64,000 bases of DNA from JABDQW01 sp942492025. Its GTDB lineage: Bacteria; Pseudomonadota; Gammaproteobacteria; SZUA-229. Shown piece after piece: positions 1 to 8,719 of this stretch; the stretch's first letter is position 1, and each line of letters starts with the position of its first letter. The translations under genes and the position numbers were made by a program. The stretch is taken from positions 528,964 to 592,963 of the forward strand of contig CALODJ010000008.1 in assembly GCA_942492025.1 (NCBI GenBank), written 5' to 3'. The notes under the pieces are model-generated. The model ran no database searches and was not told where the DNA came from. It worked only from the letters and a program-made list of their open reading frames with translations.

Positions 1-1
1 T

Positions 2-514
2 ACCCGTGGTTATGCCGAGCGCCGTGCCCGCTGGGAACCACTTTTCGGGATGTCGCAGATGAAGGGAGATGAAGAGGCACACCCGACGCTCTCGACCGAG
101 GACGAGTTTGCTGATTTTGAAACCTCGGATGTATCCAACCTCGACCGTGTGCAAGTCATCAAGGGCTGGCTGGATGACAAAGGTGAAACCAATGAACGCA
201 TCTACGACATCGCCGTATCTGATGGCCATGTGGTAGGCGCTGATGGTCGCGCCAAGCAGTCAGTTGGCAGCAGCGTTAATATCGAGAAAGCAACCTACAC
301 CAACACCATTGGTGATGCCTTGTTGATGGCGCACTGGACCGACCCGGACTTCGATCCGAAAGAATCGGCCTTCTACTACGTGCGCGTGCTCGAGATCCCG
401 ACACCGCGCTGGACCACCTACGATGCCGCATTCTTCAACATCAAGCGACCGGATATCGTCCCGGCCACGGTACAGGACCGTGCCTATACTTCGCCAATCT
501 GGTATACACCCTGA
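2..514 (+). CDS. DUF3604 domain protein, C-terminal part (5' end outside window)
   Basis: The open frame enters from the left edge, so only the last 170 residues are seen. They carry the motif WEPLFGMSQMKGDEEAHP, which is typical of DUF3604 proteins, large secreted or periplasmic proteins of unknown catalytic role often found near sulfatases. The end (RAYTSPIWYTP) is the usual C-terminus of that family, so the 3' end is intact. The next gene is a sulfatase remnant, which fits this neighbourhood. The family call rests on recognised motifs; the function is not established. Confidence 0.8.
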   Translation, partial: TRGYAERRARWEPLFGMSQMKGDEEAHPTLSTEDEFADFETSDVSNLDRVQVIKGWLDDKGETNERIYDIAVSDGHVVGADGRAKQSVGSSVNIEKATYTNTIGDALLMAHWTDPDFDPKESAFYYVRVLEIPTPRWTTYDAAFFNIKRPDIVPATVQDRAYTSPIWYTP

Positions 515-568
515 GCCTCTTGAGGTCTAGCCCGCAGTTGACTCTTTATTCAAACAAACAAAGAAAAC

Positions 569-624
569 AGGGGACGCTACCCTTTTTACCACTTTATCAA
601 CAATAGAAGAGGGTAGCGTCCTCT
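569..624. repeat. Palindromic repeat, REP-like
   Basis: The arms AGGGGACGCTACCC (569-582) and GGGTAGCGTCCTCT (611-624) are inverted copies around a 28-base spacer with a T run. Further partial copies of TAGCGTCC lie on both sides of the next element. It resembles the REP sequences mobilised by RAYT transposases. It could also end transcription of the upstream gene. Confidence 0.6.
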
Positions 625-658
625 TTATGCTCTTGCAGCTTGAAAAAAGATAGCGTCC

Positions 659-826
659 TTAATGGCACTTACTTAAGCTGAAAAATGATTGGAGTAGCGT
701 CATTGCGAGGAGCGACAGCGACGTGGCAATCTTACTGTAGCGCGCGTTTAACAAGATTGCTTCGTACCTCGCAATGACGAATTTACTGTAAAACAGTGCA
801 TTTTCACCTTAAGTAAGTGCCATTAA
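659..826. repeat. TTAA-flanked MITE-like element, family A copy 1
   Basis: Perfect 15-base terminal inverted repeats, TGGCACTTACTTAAG (663-677) and CTTAAGTAAGTGCCA (808-822), are flanked by TTAA on both sides (659-662, 823-826), which looks like a target duplication. The element sits inside another repeat, since TAGCGTCC occurs just outside both ends. The interior holds a second palindrome (GCGAGG...GCAATCTT and its inverse AAGATTGC...CTCGCAATGACG). There is no coding capacity. A longer relative lies at 27999-28218. Confidence 0.75.
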
Positions 827-931
827 TAGCGTCCTCTTATCCATAGACCTAAAAAAAGGTTATTCCCATTTTCCATATGATATGAATACTGATTATTCAA
901 TAAAAATCATCAACAACAAGGACCATCAATC

Positions 932-1635
932 CATGAACAGTTTCACCAAGCTTATACTTTTAAAAGATCATGGCAAAGGGCAAGGAGCTGCATGACAAGG
1001 GGGAATACCTGCAGGCACAGGAAATTCTCAACAAGCTGGTACAGGCCGAGCCGCAGCACCAGGCCGCCAAGGACCTGCTGGCTGACGTGTACGAGCAGAT
1101 CGGTTATCAGCAGGAAAACCCGGGGCTGCGAAACAGCTATCTCGCGGGCGCCTTCGAGCTGCGTTCTGGTATTCCGGAAGGTGGTATCAGTTCCAGCGGC
1201 CCCGACGTCGTCCGCGCGATGAGCATCGAGCTGTTCCTTGATTTTCTCGGCATCCGGATGGACCCTGACAAAGCCGCGGAGATGGCATTCACCATCAACC
1301 TGATCACGCCGGACAATGACGAGAAATTCATCGTCGAACTGTCCAACGCCACCCTGACCAACATCGAGGGCTACCAGGCAGAGGATGCAGACCTGACCAT
1401 CACCATCAACCGCAGCGACCTGGAACCTGTGATGATGGGGTTAAAAACACTGGAATCTCAGATCGCTGACGGCACCGCCAAGGTCGAAGGTGATACCAGT
1501 ATCATTGGCAAGCTGGCCTCGACCCTGGTGGCGTTTGATCCACGATTCGAGATCCTGCCGGGTACCGCGGTCAGGCCTGCTGAAGAAGACCTGACGGATT
1601 ACGAGGTGGAGCCGGTTAATGTGAGAGGCGAATGA
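932..1635 (+). pseudogene. Alkyl sulfatase (SdsA-like) with the catalytic domain deleted
   Basis: The open frame from 970 encodes only the C-terminal part of a type III alkyl sulfatase: the helical dimerisation region (AKGKELHDKGEYLQAQEIL, then DLLADVYEQIGYQ and AGAFELR) followed by the SCP2-like C-terminal domain (about residues 75-205). The zinc-binding metallo-beta-lactamase domain, about 400 residues in the family, is absent. An ATG at 932 in another frame starts MNSFTKLILL, which looks like the old signal peptide, so the gene has probably lost its middle by deletion. A stand-alone 221-residue product from the ATG at 970 is possible but could not hydrolyse alkyl sulfates. Confidence 0.75.
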
Positions 1636-1670
1636 ATAAAGGGGATGCTACCAGTGCTGCCCCACCTGTT

Positions 1671-1755
1671 CGTCATTGCGAGCGAAGCGAAGCAATCTTT
1701 TCGAACTCGCGTTCCGTTAGAGATTGCCACGTCGCTATCGCGACTCGCAATGACG
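1671..1755. repeat. Palindromic intergenic repeat (CGTCATTGCGAG type)
   Basis: CGTCATTGCGAGCGAAGCG...AATCTT pairs with AGATTGCCACGTCGC...CTCGCAATGACG. The arms are the same sequence as the interior of the family A elements at 659 and 27999, so this is a solo copy of the inner palindrome. It overlaps no gene. Confidence 0.7.
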
Positions 1756-1831
1756 CGAAAGTGGGACAGCCGAGGAACTACCCTTTTCTCTGGAAACAAC
1801 GGTATGTGCCTCGAAGCGACCGGGTAACGAC

Positions 1832-2410
1832 GTGAATACAGGCATACATTCAAAGTCGATGGCAAGCATCCTGGCAATCGCTGTTACCATTGGTGTTTTG
1901 ACCGACACGCTGCCCGCTCACGCTTGCGGCCTCGAACCCAGCGTCAATGGCGGCATAACCATCAGCTACCCGGGCTCTATTGATGTTGCTGTCGCGGTGG
2001 CCAGCGCGCGCAGTAGTGGCCTGCTGCCGGCAGCAAGCACCGAAGCAATAACCAAAGAGACCCGCCTGCAACAGATGCTGACGGACCTCCGGCGTCTGCA
2101 AACCCGTTTGAACAAGGCGCGAGATCAGATACCGAATGACAGCGCCGCACCCTTCTCCCTGGCCCTGGTCGGCCCTGGCCTGTGGTCGCATTTCCACATG
2201 TCCGCCGGCGGTGTGCTGGCCAACTACCATACCGACGGACCACTTGCCGGCAAAGTCGTTGTGCTCACGCACGCGACCGCGTTGCGTGCCATGCTGTCCG
2301 GTAGCCTGAGTATTGAACACGCTACGGAAGTCGGCCTGGTCGCGTATTCAGGCGATGAGACTGCTCTTATCCAACGAACAATCGAAAGAGGGATGCAAAC
2401 AAAAATATAG
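1832..2410 (+). CDS. Hypothetical exported protein, 192 aa
   Basis: The GTG at 1832 gives an N-terminus with a Lys/His-containing start and a hydrophobic stretch (MASILAIAVTIGVLTD) ending in PAHA|C, a plausible Sec signal peptide. An ATG at 1859 is an alternative start. The mature part has a predicted helical stretch rich in Leu, Arg and Gln (LQQMLTDLRRLQTRLNKARDQ) and a segment FSLALVGPGLWSHFHMSAGG. I do not recognise the family. It stands alone between two repeats, so context gives no function. Confidence 0.6.
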   Translation: MNTGIHSKSMASILAIAVTIGVLTDTLPAHACGLEPSVNGGITISYPGSIDVAVAVASARSSGLLPAASTEAITKETRLQQMLTDLRRLQTRLNKARDQIPNDSAAPFSLALVGPGLWSHFHMSAGGVLANYHTDGPLAGKVVVLTHATALRAMLSGSLSIEHATEVGLVAYSGDETALIQRTIERGMQTKI

Positions 2411-2411
2411 T

Positions 2412-2521
2412 CTAAGGAAGCTCTGAATAAATCAGTCTTTCCCTAACCGTCATTGTTGTATGGGTAACATATTTTGTTGATGAAATAACGCGTATGCATC
2501 GTAGGGTGCGCCGTGCGCACC
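2412..2521. repeat. Solo repeat ends: family C terminus and half REP
   Basis: AAGGAAGCTCTGAATAA at 2415-2431 equals the left end of the element at 10445, but no partner end follows. From 2470 the sequence TTTTGTTGATGAAATAACG leads into TAGGGTGCGCCGTGCGCAC (2502-2520), one arm of the REP family at 6324, 9761, 13937 and 15336. The second arm is missing here. Confidence 0.55.
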
Positions 2522-2642
2522 AGCCACAGCAATGCCCGTAACGACGATGAAAAGAATTGAAAAGGATTAAGGCGCGTGATGCCAGCACACCTCCAATCTA
2601 GTATGATCGAAGTCCTCAAGAACTGAACGGACGGCATTTCCA

Positions 2643-3842
2643 TTGTTTAAGCTCCAATCCCGCACCAGGTACATCATCATTATTGTACTGCTGTTGTTAG
2701 TCATAGCCGGCATGTGGCTCTACCAGGCTTTATACGGCTCCACTGCAGAAGCGCTCAGACGCGCCGAGAATTTCATCTTCACGCGCATGACCGTGTCTCA
2801 GCTCGGCGAACAGGGCGCGACGCGTTATTTCTTCGTCACCAACCGCAAGAAGACCGGCGACGACGAGATTCTGGAGAACCGTTTCGGCAGTGAACGCGAA
2901 CCGAAGCTCAAATTCGGCCTGTACGATACCCGGGTCGAACCCAGCGTCGGCCTCGGTATGTTCATCAATCCGAGCGAGTGGTTCCAAACCGAAGAAATCG
3001 TGGTCAATAACATGAAGATGCTGCAGCAGGAGGATTTCGTCACACAGCTGCGGGACCTGGTCGAACAATCCCCACGGCGATCATTGCTGGTCGTGATTCA
3101 CGGTTTCAGGGAGCGTTTCCCGTCCGCGTTGCGCAAAACATCCTTCGTTGGTCATATCCTCGATATCAATTGACCGGTGATGGTGTTCGACTGGCCCGGC
3201 GACCAGGGTTCGTCGCTGCGCGGTTACCACAGTGCACGCAATGTCGCTGCTGAATCCGGCGCTGAACTGGCAAAGACCATCGAGCTGATCGAGCGCGACG
3301 TTCAACCCGACAAGCTCTGGCTGATCGCCAACAGCATGGGTGGAGAGGTGGTTGCGCATGCCTTCAGCCACTTATACCAGAACCCGGAATTTGCCGACGC
3401 CGACATCGAAATCGAAGATGTGGTGCTGACCGCGCCTGATGTCAGCCACGAAGAATTCGACAACCAGTTCAAGAAGGAAATCACCAGCCTGACGAAAAAC
3501 CTGACCGTGTACGTTTCCTCGAACGACCGCGCGCTGGTGATGAGCCGGCTGGTCAACCTCGGCGACACACGCCGTGGAGAAAGCACGCTCAGCACCGACA
3601 TGCTGGACGAAGCCGCAAGGATCGCCGAGCTCGTCGACCCGGACAGTGAACTGGTGACGCTTGTTGATGTGACACCGGTCAACCGCACGCGCAACTTTCA
3701 TAACTTCAGCCTGGAGACACCGGAGTTTTTCGATGACCTGTTCCTGCGCCTGACGAATGAACAAACACCTCAAGCACGCCCGCTGTACCCACTGCAAACA
3801 CCGGAAGGCGCCCACTACTGGGTACTCACACCGGGCCGATAA
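2643..3842 (+). pseudogene. DUF900-type alpha/beta hydrolase, interrupted by an in-frame TGA
   Basis: One continuous frame runs from the TTG at 2643 to 3842 and is broken only by a TGA at 3171-3173. Before it come an N-terminal membrane helix (YIIIIVLLLLVIAGMWLYQAL) and the strand LLVVIHGF. After it come FDWPGDQGS and the nucleophile elbow LIANSMGG, then NRTRNFHNFS with a possible catalytic His. Together these match the DUF900 family of membrane-anchored or exported alpha/beta hydrolases (about 400 residues). One base change would restore it, so this is either a young nonsense mutation or a sequence error. The second piece (3177-3842) lacks the anchor and the oxyanion strand. Confidence 0.75.
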
Positions 3843-3861
3843 TTAATTAAGAATAATAAAT

Positions 3862-5331
3862 ATGGTTAAGCTCTTTCGAAATCTGATAACAGAACGTATA
3901 AAAAATACTTTAACTGTTATTCCCGTTGCAATAATTTGTGTCGCTCTGCTGGGTTGCAGTAGTACACAGTTAAAACCCTGGCATACGGAAAAACTGACCG
4001 AGGAATTTAAAGAACATAAAGCCGACGAAGTTCAGAGCTTTGATGACTACCTGCAACTGGAAGAGCGGTTATTCAAACAACTGGATGAGAAAGTCTACGC
4101 TAAAACAGAAACCGGGCCCGAGCATAAACTCGATCGTTACAGCAGCGGCAGTGCGGCTGATCCGCGCAAGCAGCAACCCAACTGGAACCGCAGTTTTGAG
4201 CTGAGCGTTGAAAAACCACGCGGCGGCGTGTTACTGATTCACGGCATGTCCGATTCGCCCTATTCATTGCGCACACTGGGCAAGGCACTCAATCAGCACG
4301 GTTATTGGGTTATTGGCATGCGTATGCCCGGTCACGGCACCGCGCCTTCGGGACTCAGGTACATCAGCCGCCATGACATGGCAGCAGCCGTGCGCATCGG
4401 CATGACCCATCTCGATGAAAGAGTGAACGGCAAACCGGTGCACATGATTGGTTACTCGACCGGCGCACCGCTGGCGCTCGAATTTGCACTGGATGCGCTG
4501 GACGGAAAAAGCGCACCAGTACCCGGCAGCCTGATCCTGATCTCGCCGGCCATCGGTATACACCCGGCTGCCGGTTTTGCCAGCTTCAAGGACTGGCTGT
4601 CCAATATCCCCGGACTGGATGACCTGGCTTATACACAGGTTCAACCAGAATTTGACCCCTATAAATATAACTCATTCGCAACCAATGCCGCTGATGTTGT
4701 GCACGGTCTGACCCGCTCGGTCGCCAACCGTGTCGAACAAAGGGCTGGCAGCAATCCTGACGTGGTGCTGCCGCCAGTACTTGTTTTAAAATCCACCGTT
4801 GATGCAACGGTCACCACGGACGCCGTTGTCGACAACCTGCTTGAACACCTGAATCCCAATCGCCATGAACTGGTGTTGTTCGATATCAACCGTTATGCCG
4901 CATCTTACAGAGTACTGATCGATGACCCGGCACCGCTGACCGACCGGGTCATGGGTGATGACAAGCTGCCATTCACAGTCACGCTGGTCACCAATCAGAG
5001 CCCGGATTCCACCAGGGTCATCAGTAAATATAAAGATCCGTTCTCGGCCGATGCATCGCACACCCGCGAGCTGGGACTTTCCTGGCCCGCCGGTGTCATC
5101 TCCCTGTCCCATGTTGCGCTGCCAATAGCACCGGATGATCCGACATATGGACAACGTCCTCCAAATAGTGAAGAGTTCCTGTATCTAGGGCAAATGGCGA
5201 TTCAGGGTGAACGCGGCCTGTTGACGATACCTTCGGACTGGATGTTCCGGCTGCGCTACAACCCGTTTTACGACTACCTAGAAAACCGCTTACTTGAATG
5301 GGTAGAAAACACGAACAAAATGGCAAGGTAG
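3862..5331 (+). CDS. Alpha/beta hydrolase lipoprotein, 489 aa
   Basis: A signal peptide ends in the lipobox LLGC (Cys about residue 31), so this should be a lipoprotein. The hydrolase fold follows: the oxyanion strand GVLLIHGMSDSPYSL (about 122), the nucleophile elbow GYSTG (Ser about 199), a likely acid in VLKSTVD (about 312) and a likely His in ISLSHVALP (about 420). The triad suggests a serine hydrolase with esterase or lipase activity on an unknown substrate. It lies 19 bases after the broken hydrolase at 2643-3842, so the two may once have been co-transcribed. It appears intact. Confidence 0.8.
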   Translation: MVKLFRNLITERIKNTLTVIPVAIICVALLGCSSTQLKPWHTEKLTEEFKEHKADEVQSFDDYLQLEERLFKQLDEKVYAKTETGPEHKLDRYSSGSAADPRKQQPNWNRSFELSVEKPRGGVLLIHGMSDSPYSLRTLGKALNQHGYWVIGMRMPGHGTAPSGLRYISRHDMAAAVRIGMTHLDERVNGKPVHMIGYSTGAPLALEFALDALDGKSAPVPGSLILISPAIGIHPAAGFASFKDWLSNIPGLDDLAYTQVQPEFDPYKYNSFATNAADVVHGLTRSVANRVEQRAGSNPDVVLPPVLVLKSTVDATVTTDAVVDNLLEHLNPNRHELVLFDINRYAASYRVLIDDPAPLTDRVMGDDKLPFTVTLVTNQSPDSTRVISKYKDPFSADASHTRELGLSWPAGVISLSHVALPIAPDDPTYGQRPPNSEEFLYLGQMAIQGERGLLTIPSDWMFRLRYNPFYDYLENRLLEWVENTNKMAR

Positions 5332-5396
5332 TTCGACCGGGTGCTGTTATCAGTTACACTAATCATTTTTCGATCTGTGCACTAAAAATACTCGTT

Positions 5397-5749
5397 TTAA
5401 CGTCTGCGTACTGCGCGTTCGGCTTCGTAGAGTGCCTGGCATTCGGGGATGTCATGGAACATGCGCTGCCGAAAGCCACTGACTGGGTGGTGCCGCCCTG
5501 GCCGAAGTCGGCATAAAAACGTATACAGTGTTGGCGGGCATCTCGGCTGCTGCGGCTGCCGCTGCGGCCGCTCGTCCTCTCGTCGATACACCGATCAATC
5601 GCAGCCTCGCGTAATGGGGCGATATACCATTCCCTTGCCTCTTCACAACGCCGCTCCAGTTCGTGCAATGACCTTGCTTCGGTGATGACTGGTAAAACCA
5701 GGCTACAAAGAAAAAGCACGCTGGCTGTGTTGATCCTTTTGATCTTCAT
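5397..5749 (-). pseudogene. Small exported protein with a C-terminal frameshift
   Basis: The ATG at 5749 starts MKIKRINTASVLFLCSLVLP, a signal peptide, then a charged helical region HELERRCEEAREWYIAPLRE with repeated Cys and Arg. After FYADFGQGGTTQS (near 5470) the frame runs into unrelated sequence. The neighbouring frame instead gives GFRQRMFHDIPECQALYEAE, which continues the same Cys/Arg/Glu-rich pattern and stops at 5397. One missing base explains this. The protein resembles small Cys-rich exported proteins of gammaproteobacteria of unknown role. Sequencing error is possible. Confidence 0.5.
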
Positions 5750-5843
5750 TGCGTCTATACCTTCAACAGTATTTATTGGGTAATATTTCGATACTCGATG
5801 AAGAGAAGTATAGCAATACTCCATTAAAACGAGACGATGAACA

Positions 5844-6254
5844 ATGATACGACCAAACGACTCATTTCCAGTATTTATCGTTAACAATCTTGTCGCGGCA
5901 AAATCGTTCTATGCGGACAACCTAGGATTTGGTGTAGCCTTCGAAAATGAATGGTACCTGCATCTTGTATCCGAATCCGGCGTACAGCTTGGTTTTTTGT
6001 TGCCTGGTCAGGCTACACAACCTGCAATATTTCATAAAGCGCACAATGGCAACGGCGTTATCTTCAGTCTTGAAGTCGATGATGCCGATGCGGCTTATGC
6101 GTTTGCGAAGGATCAGTCACTCAAGATCGTACTGGAACTTCGCTCAGAAGACTGGGGACAGCGTCATTTTTGTATTGAGGACCCGAATGGCATTTACCTG
6201 GATATTGTTCAGGCCATAACGCCAACAGATGACTATCAGCAGGGCTATGAATAG
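5844..6254 (+). CDS. VOC (glyoxalase/bleomycin resistance) family protein
   Basis: The 136-residue length and pattern fit a single-module VOC protein: FPVFIVNNLVAAKSFYADNLGF at the start, a central GNGVIFSLEVDD and an end FCIEDPNGIYLDIVQ, where the Glu/Asp-Pro-Asn-Gly signature is typical. Such proteins dimerise and bind a metal or a small ligand; the substrate cannot be told. It is divergent from the small exported gene at 5749, with about 94 bases between the starts. Confidence 0.85.
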   Translation: MIRPNDSFPVFIVNNLVAAKSFYADNLGFGVAFENEWYLHLVSESGVQLGFLLPGQATQPAIFHKAHNGNGVIFSLEVDDADAAYAFAKDQSLKIVLELRSEDWGQRHFCIEDPNGIYLDIVQAITPTDDYQQGYE

Positions 6255-6323
6255 AAACCGCTGTCGCGACTCGCAATTGTATGTGTTAGGTATGTAGTTG
6301 ATGAAAATTGACGACTTGAGACC

Positions 6324-6398
6324 GTAGGGTGCGCCGTGCGCACCATGAAGCTGGAATTTGCATTCTGATGGATCTTTGGTGCGCACGGCGCACCCTAC
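6324..6398. repeat. Paired REP hairpin (GGTGCGCACGGCGCACC family)
   Basis: One arm at 6324-6344 and its inverse at 6378-6398 share the core GGTGCGCACGGCGCACC and enclose a 33-base loop. Each arm is itself a palindrome. Flanking bases (TGTTAGGTATG...GATGAAA) also resemble those of the copies at 2470 and 15300. Confidence 0.8.
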
Positions 6399-6417
6399 GA
6401 ACTATTCTCTTACCGTG

Positions 6418-6523
6418 GTTGCGAGCGAAGCAAAGCAATCTCCCGTGTTCCGCGATTTATATCGACCACCGTGACATCAATACCATGGAACGGGGTTGCC
6501 ATGTCACTGTCGCGACTCGCTTG
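6418..6523. repeat. Degenerate palindromic repeat related to 1671-1755
   Basis: TTGCGAGCGAAGCAAAGCAATCT at the left and GTTGCCATGTCACTGTCGCGACTCGC at the right correspond to the arms of the CGTCATTGCGAG family but have drifted. Nothing else is seen between the VOC gene and the next gene. Confidence 0.5.
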
Positions 6524-6539
6524 GAATATCGAGTGACAA

Positions 6540-6983
6540 CTATTCGAATATTCGCTGCCACCAGCGTATGCGGCTGGCTGTCGGATAGAGCGCTTCTTCA
6601 AGTTCTATTGGGGGTATTCTTGACAGTATCCAGCCGGGCAGTGGCGGTCTTTCACTGTAACCGCAGGATACGCCGAGATTGTGCGGATCAAATATCTTGA
6701 TGTACGTCGGCTCTTCCTTGCTGTCGGTATAAACGATGCCGCAGTAATCCTCCTCGTGTTCCTGATGCAGCAAGGCGTCGATCTCATCGATAAACTCTAG
6801 CAGCTTGTGCTTGTCCACGGGGGCTTCCGGCGGGGCATCACCCACATGATAGATGTACCAGCAATCATCTGCCTGCTGCTTGAAGTCTTGCCAGAACGCA
6901 TCGAGCTGATGCCAACGCATCAAGGAGGTGAAGCGTCCTTTAAAGGCATCGAGGTAATTTTGCTGTACTGATGTCTGCATCAT
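6540..6983 (-). CDS. Conserved-looking hypothetical protein, 147 aa
   Basis: A soluble acidic protein with many Trp, Tyr and Asp residues (MRWHQLDAFWQDF, DDCWYIYHVGDAPPEAP). It has a helical segment LLEFIDEIDALLHQEHEEDYCGIVY followed by IKIFDPHNLGVSCGYSE and PGWILSRIPP. The start MMQTSVQQ at 6983 is reasonable. No signal peptide or membrane helix is seen. I do not recognise a named family. It shares its strand with the TetR gene, 35 bases downstream of that gene's end, so they may be co-transcribed. Confidence 0.65.
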   Translation of the reverse strand: MMQTSVQQNYLDAFKGRFTSLMRWHQLDAFWQDFKQQADDCWYIYHVGDAPPEAPVDKHKLLEFIDEIDALLHQEHEEDYCGIVYTDSKEEPTYIKIFDPHNLGVSCGYSERPPLPGWILSRIPPIELEEALYPTASRIRWWQRIFE

Positions 6984-7018
6984 AAATATCGTAATTCTTC
7001 AAGCAAGCATAATACGCT

Positions 7019-7591
7019 TCAGTTCAAAGTCAGACTGTTGACCCAACTCCTGAGTTCAGCAACACTTCGGTGCAGGAAGGCGTTGTCCTTGAAGGCACAC
7101 GCCATCACCGCAACACCCTGCATGCGCGCCAGCATGTCCATGGCTTTATCGTTAGCATCTGTAAAACCGATGGATTCAAATTGCCGGCTTATCCAGTCAC
7201 GCAGCAGCTCAAATACCTCTCTCGATTTTGACTGCAGTTCTTCCGTGCCTTTCGCCAATTCTGAACATAACGATCCAATCGGACAGCCTGCCTCGAGCAT
7301 AGTACCTTCACTGCTGGCCATGATGTCGATGAAAGCGAGTAAGCGTTGGCGCGGATCATCGCTGCTCTTGTCGCAATTCATCAATGCTTCCTGGTAATGC
7401 TCGACTCTAGCATCGACAACGGCCGCGAGAATATCGTCCTTGGTTTTAAAATAGTAATAAAAATTGCCGCGAGGTATGCCCGTGATATCGGCGATATCAC
7501 TAAATGATGTCTGGTTATAACCACGCTCGTAGAACAGCTGGTCGGCTGCCTCGATAATACGTGTGCGGTTATTTTCGCCTTTGGTTCCCAT
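7019..7591 (-). CDS. TetR/AcrR family transcriptional regulator
   Basis: The N-terminus has the TetR DNA-binding fold: RTRIIEAADQLFYERGYNQ, TSFSDIADITGIPRGNFYYY and FKTKDDIL (residues 8-53). The C-terminal ligand domain contains CPIGSLCSEL. The length of 190 residues is usual. It is divergent from the ABC exporter genes starting at 7781, the classic layout of a local repressor of an efflux pump. That target is inferred from position only. Confidence 0.92.
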   Translation of the reverse strand: MGTKGENNRTRIIEAADQLFYERGYNQTSFSDIADITGIPRGNFYYYFKTKDDILAAVVDARVEHYQEALMNCDKSSDDPRQRLLAFIDIMASSEGTMLEAGCPIGSLCSELAKGTEELQSKSREVFELLRDWISRQFESIGFTDANDKAMDMLARMQGVAVMACAFKDNAFLHRSVAELRSWVNSLTLN

Positions 7592-7646
7592 GTGGCTCCT
7601 TATTTACGGTAAATTACAGCGTCTTAGCCGATAGTATCGAAATATT

Positions 7647-7720
7647 AGACGGTCGTATGACTTAAGTAAACCCTGTTATCGCCCGCTGTTTGACAACAAA
7701 ATGGAAACTCTGTCGATAAT
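7647..7720 (+). promoter_or_regulatory. Candidate promoter and operator for the ABC exporter
   Basis: In the divergent gap, TTGACA (7690-7695) and GATAAT (7715-7720) are separated by 19 bases and point to the exporter genes. Upstream, TTAGACGGTCGTATGA (7647-7662) is a partly symmetric AGAC/GTC motif of the kind bound by several TetR regulators. Spacing is longer than ideal and the operator is a guess. Confidence 0.35.
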
Positions 7721-7780
7721 ATCAATAATAACAGGCACTTGCATGAACTTATCACCTCAGGGATATAGCTGGACAATCTG

Positions 7781-8719
7781 TTGAAAGCCCTCGAAATCAA
7801 CAACCTGGAGAAGACCTATCGTAGTGGGGTTCAGGCCCTGTCAGGCGTGAACCTGGCAGTCAATCCTGGAGACTTCTACGCCCTGCTCGGCCCAAATGGT
7901 GCCGGCAAATCCACCACCATTGGCATCATCTGCTCCTTGATCAACAAAACGGCAGGGAAGGTAAAGGTCTATGGTGTGGATCTCGACCAGGATCCCGCTG
8001 CGGCGAGGATGCACATTGGCCTGGTGCCGCAGGAATTCAACTTCAACATCTTTGAACCTGTTGGCGAGATCCTGGTGAATCAGGCCGGCTATTACGGCAT
8101 CCCGCGAAAGCTGGCACGTGAGCGCGCACAGATGTACCTGCAAAAACTCGAACTCTGGGATCGTCGCTTCGACATGGCCAGAGAACTCTCGGGCGGGATG
8201 AAGCGTCGCCTGATGATTGCGCGGGCACTGGTGCACCAACCCCGACTGCTCATTCTCGATGAGCCGACCGCCGGGGTTGATATTGAAATTCGGTACTCGA
8301 TGTGGAATTTTATGCGCGAGCTCAACGCCAGTGGCACTACCATCATCTTGACCACGCACTACCTGGAAGAAGCTGAGAGCCTGTGTAACAACATTGCGAT
8401 TATTGACAAGGGCTTGACGATAGAACAAACCGATATGCGTTCGCTGCTCGATCGTTTGAACCTGGAAACTTTTATACTTTATCTCGATCATGAAATCAGT
8501 GTGCTACCGGACTTCGGCGACTATCGCGTACGTCTGGTCGATAACAGCACCATCGAAGTCGACCTGGATAAAGGCCATGACCTGAACGGACTCTTCTCAC
8601 GGCTTTCCCAATGCGATATCAAAGTCGTGAGTATGCGCAATAAAAGTAACCGGCTGGAACAGCTCTTCATGTCCATGCTAAACAATAACGGCAAAGATCA
8701 GAGTCATCAACTGAAATGA
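7781..8719 (+). CDS. ABC-2 type exporter, ATP-binding subunit (YadG-like)
   Basis: A 312-residue ABC ATPase with Walker A GPNGAGKST (about 38-46), Q-loop VPQEFN, signature LSGGMKRR, Walker B LLILDEPTAGVD and switch His in TTHYLEEAE. It powers export through the permease encoded by the next gene, which it overlaps by 4 bases (ATGA). The substrate is unknown; YadG/YadH-type pumps are DrrAB-like. The start is a TTG at 7781, chosen because MKALEINNLEKTY is the usual N-terminus and no good ATG exists. The divergent TetR gene probably controls it. Confidence 0.93.
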   Translation: MKALEINNLEKTYRSGVQALSGVNLAVNPGDFYALLGPNGAGKSTTIGIICSLINKTAGKVKVYGVDLDQDPAAARMHIGLVPQEFNFNIFEPVGEILVNQAGYYGIPRKLARERAQMYLQKLELWDRRFDMARELSGGMKRRLMIARALVHQPRLLILDEPTAGVDIEIRYSMWNFMRELNASGTTIILTTHYLEEAESLCNNIAIIDKGLTIEQTDMRSLLDRLNLETFILYLDHEISVLPDFGDYRVRLVDNSTIEVDLDKGHDLNGLFSRLSQCDIKVVSMRNKSNRLEQLFMSMLNNNGKDQSHQLK

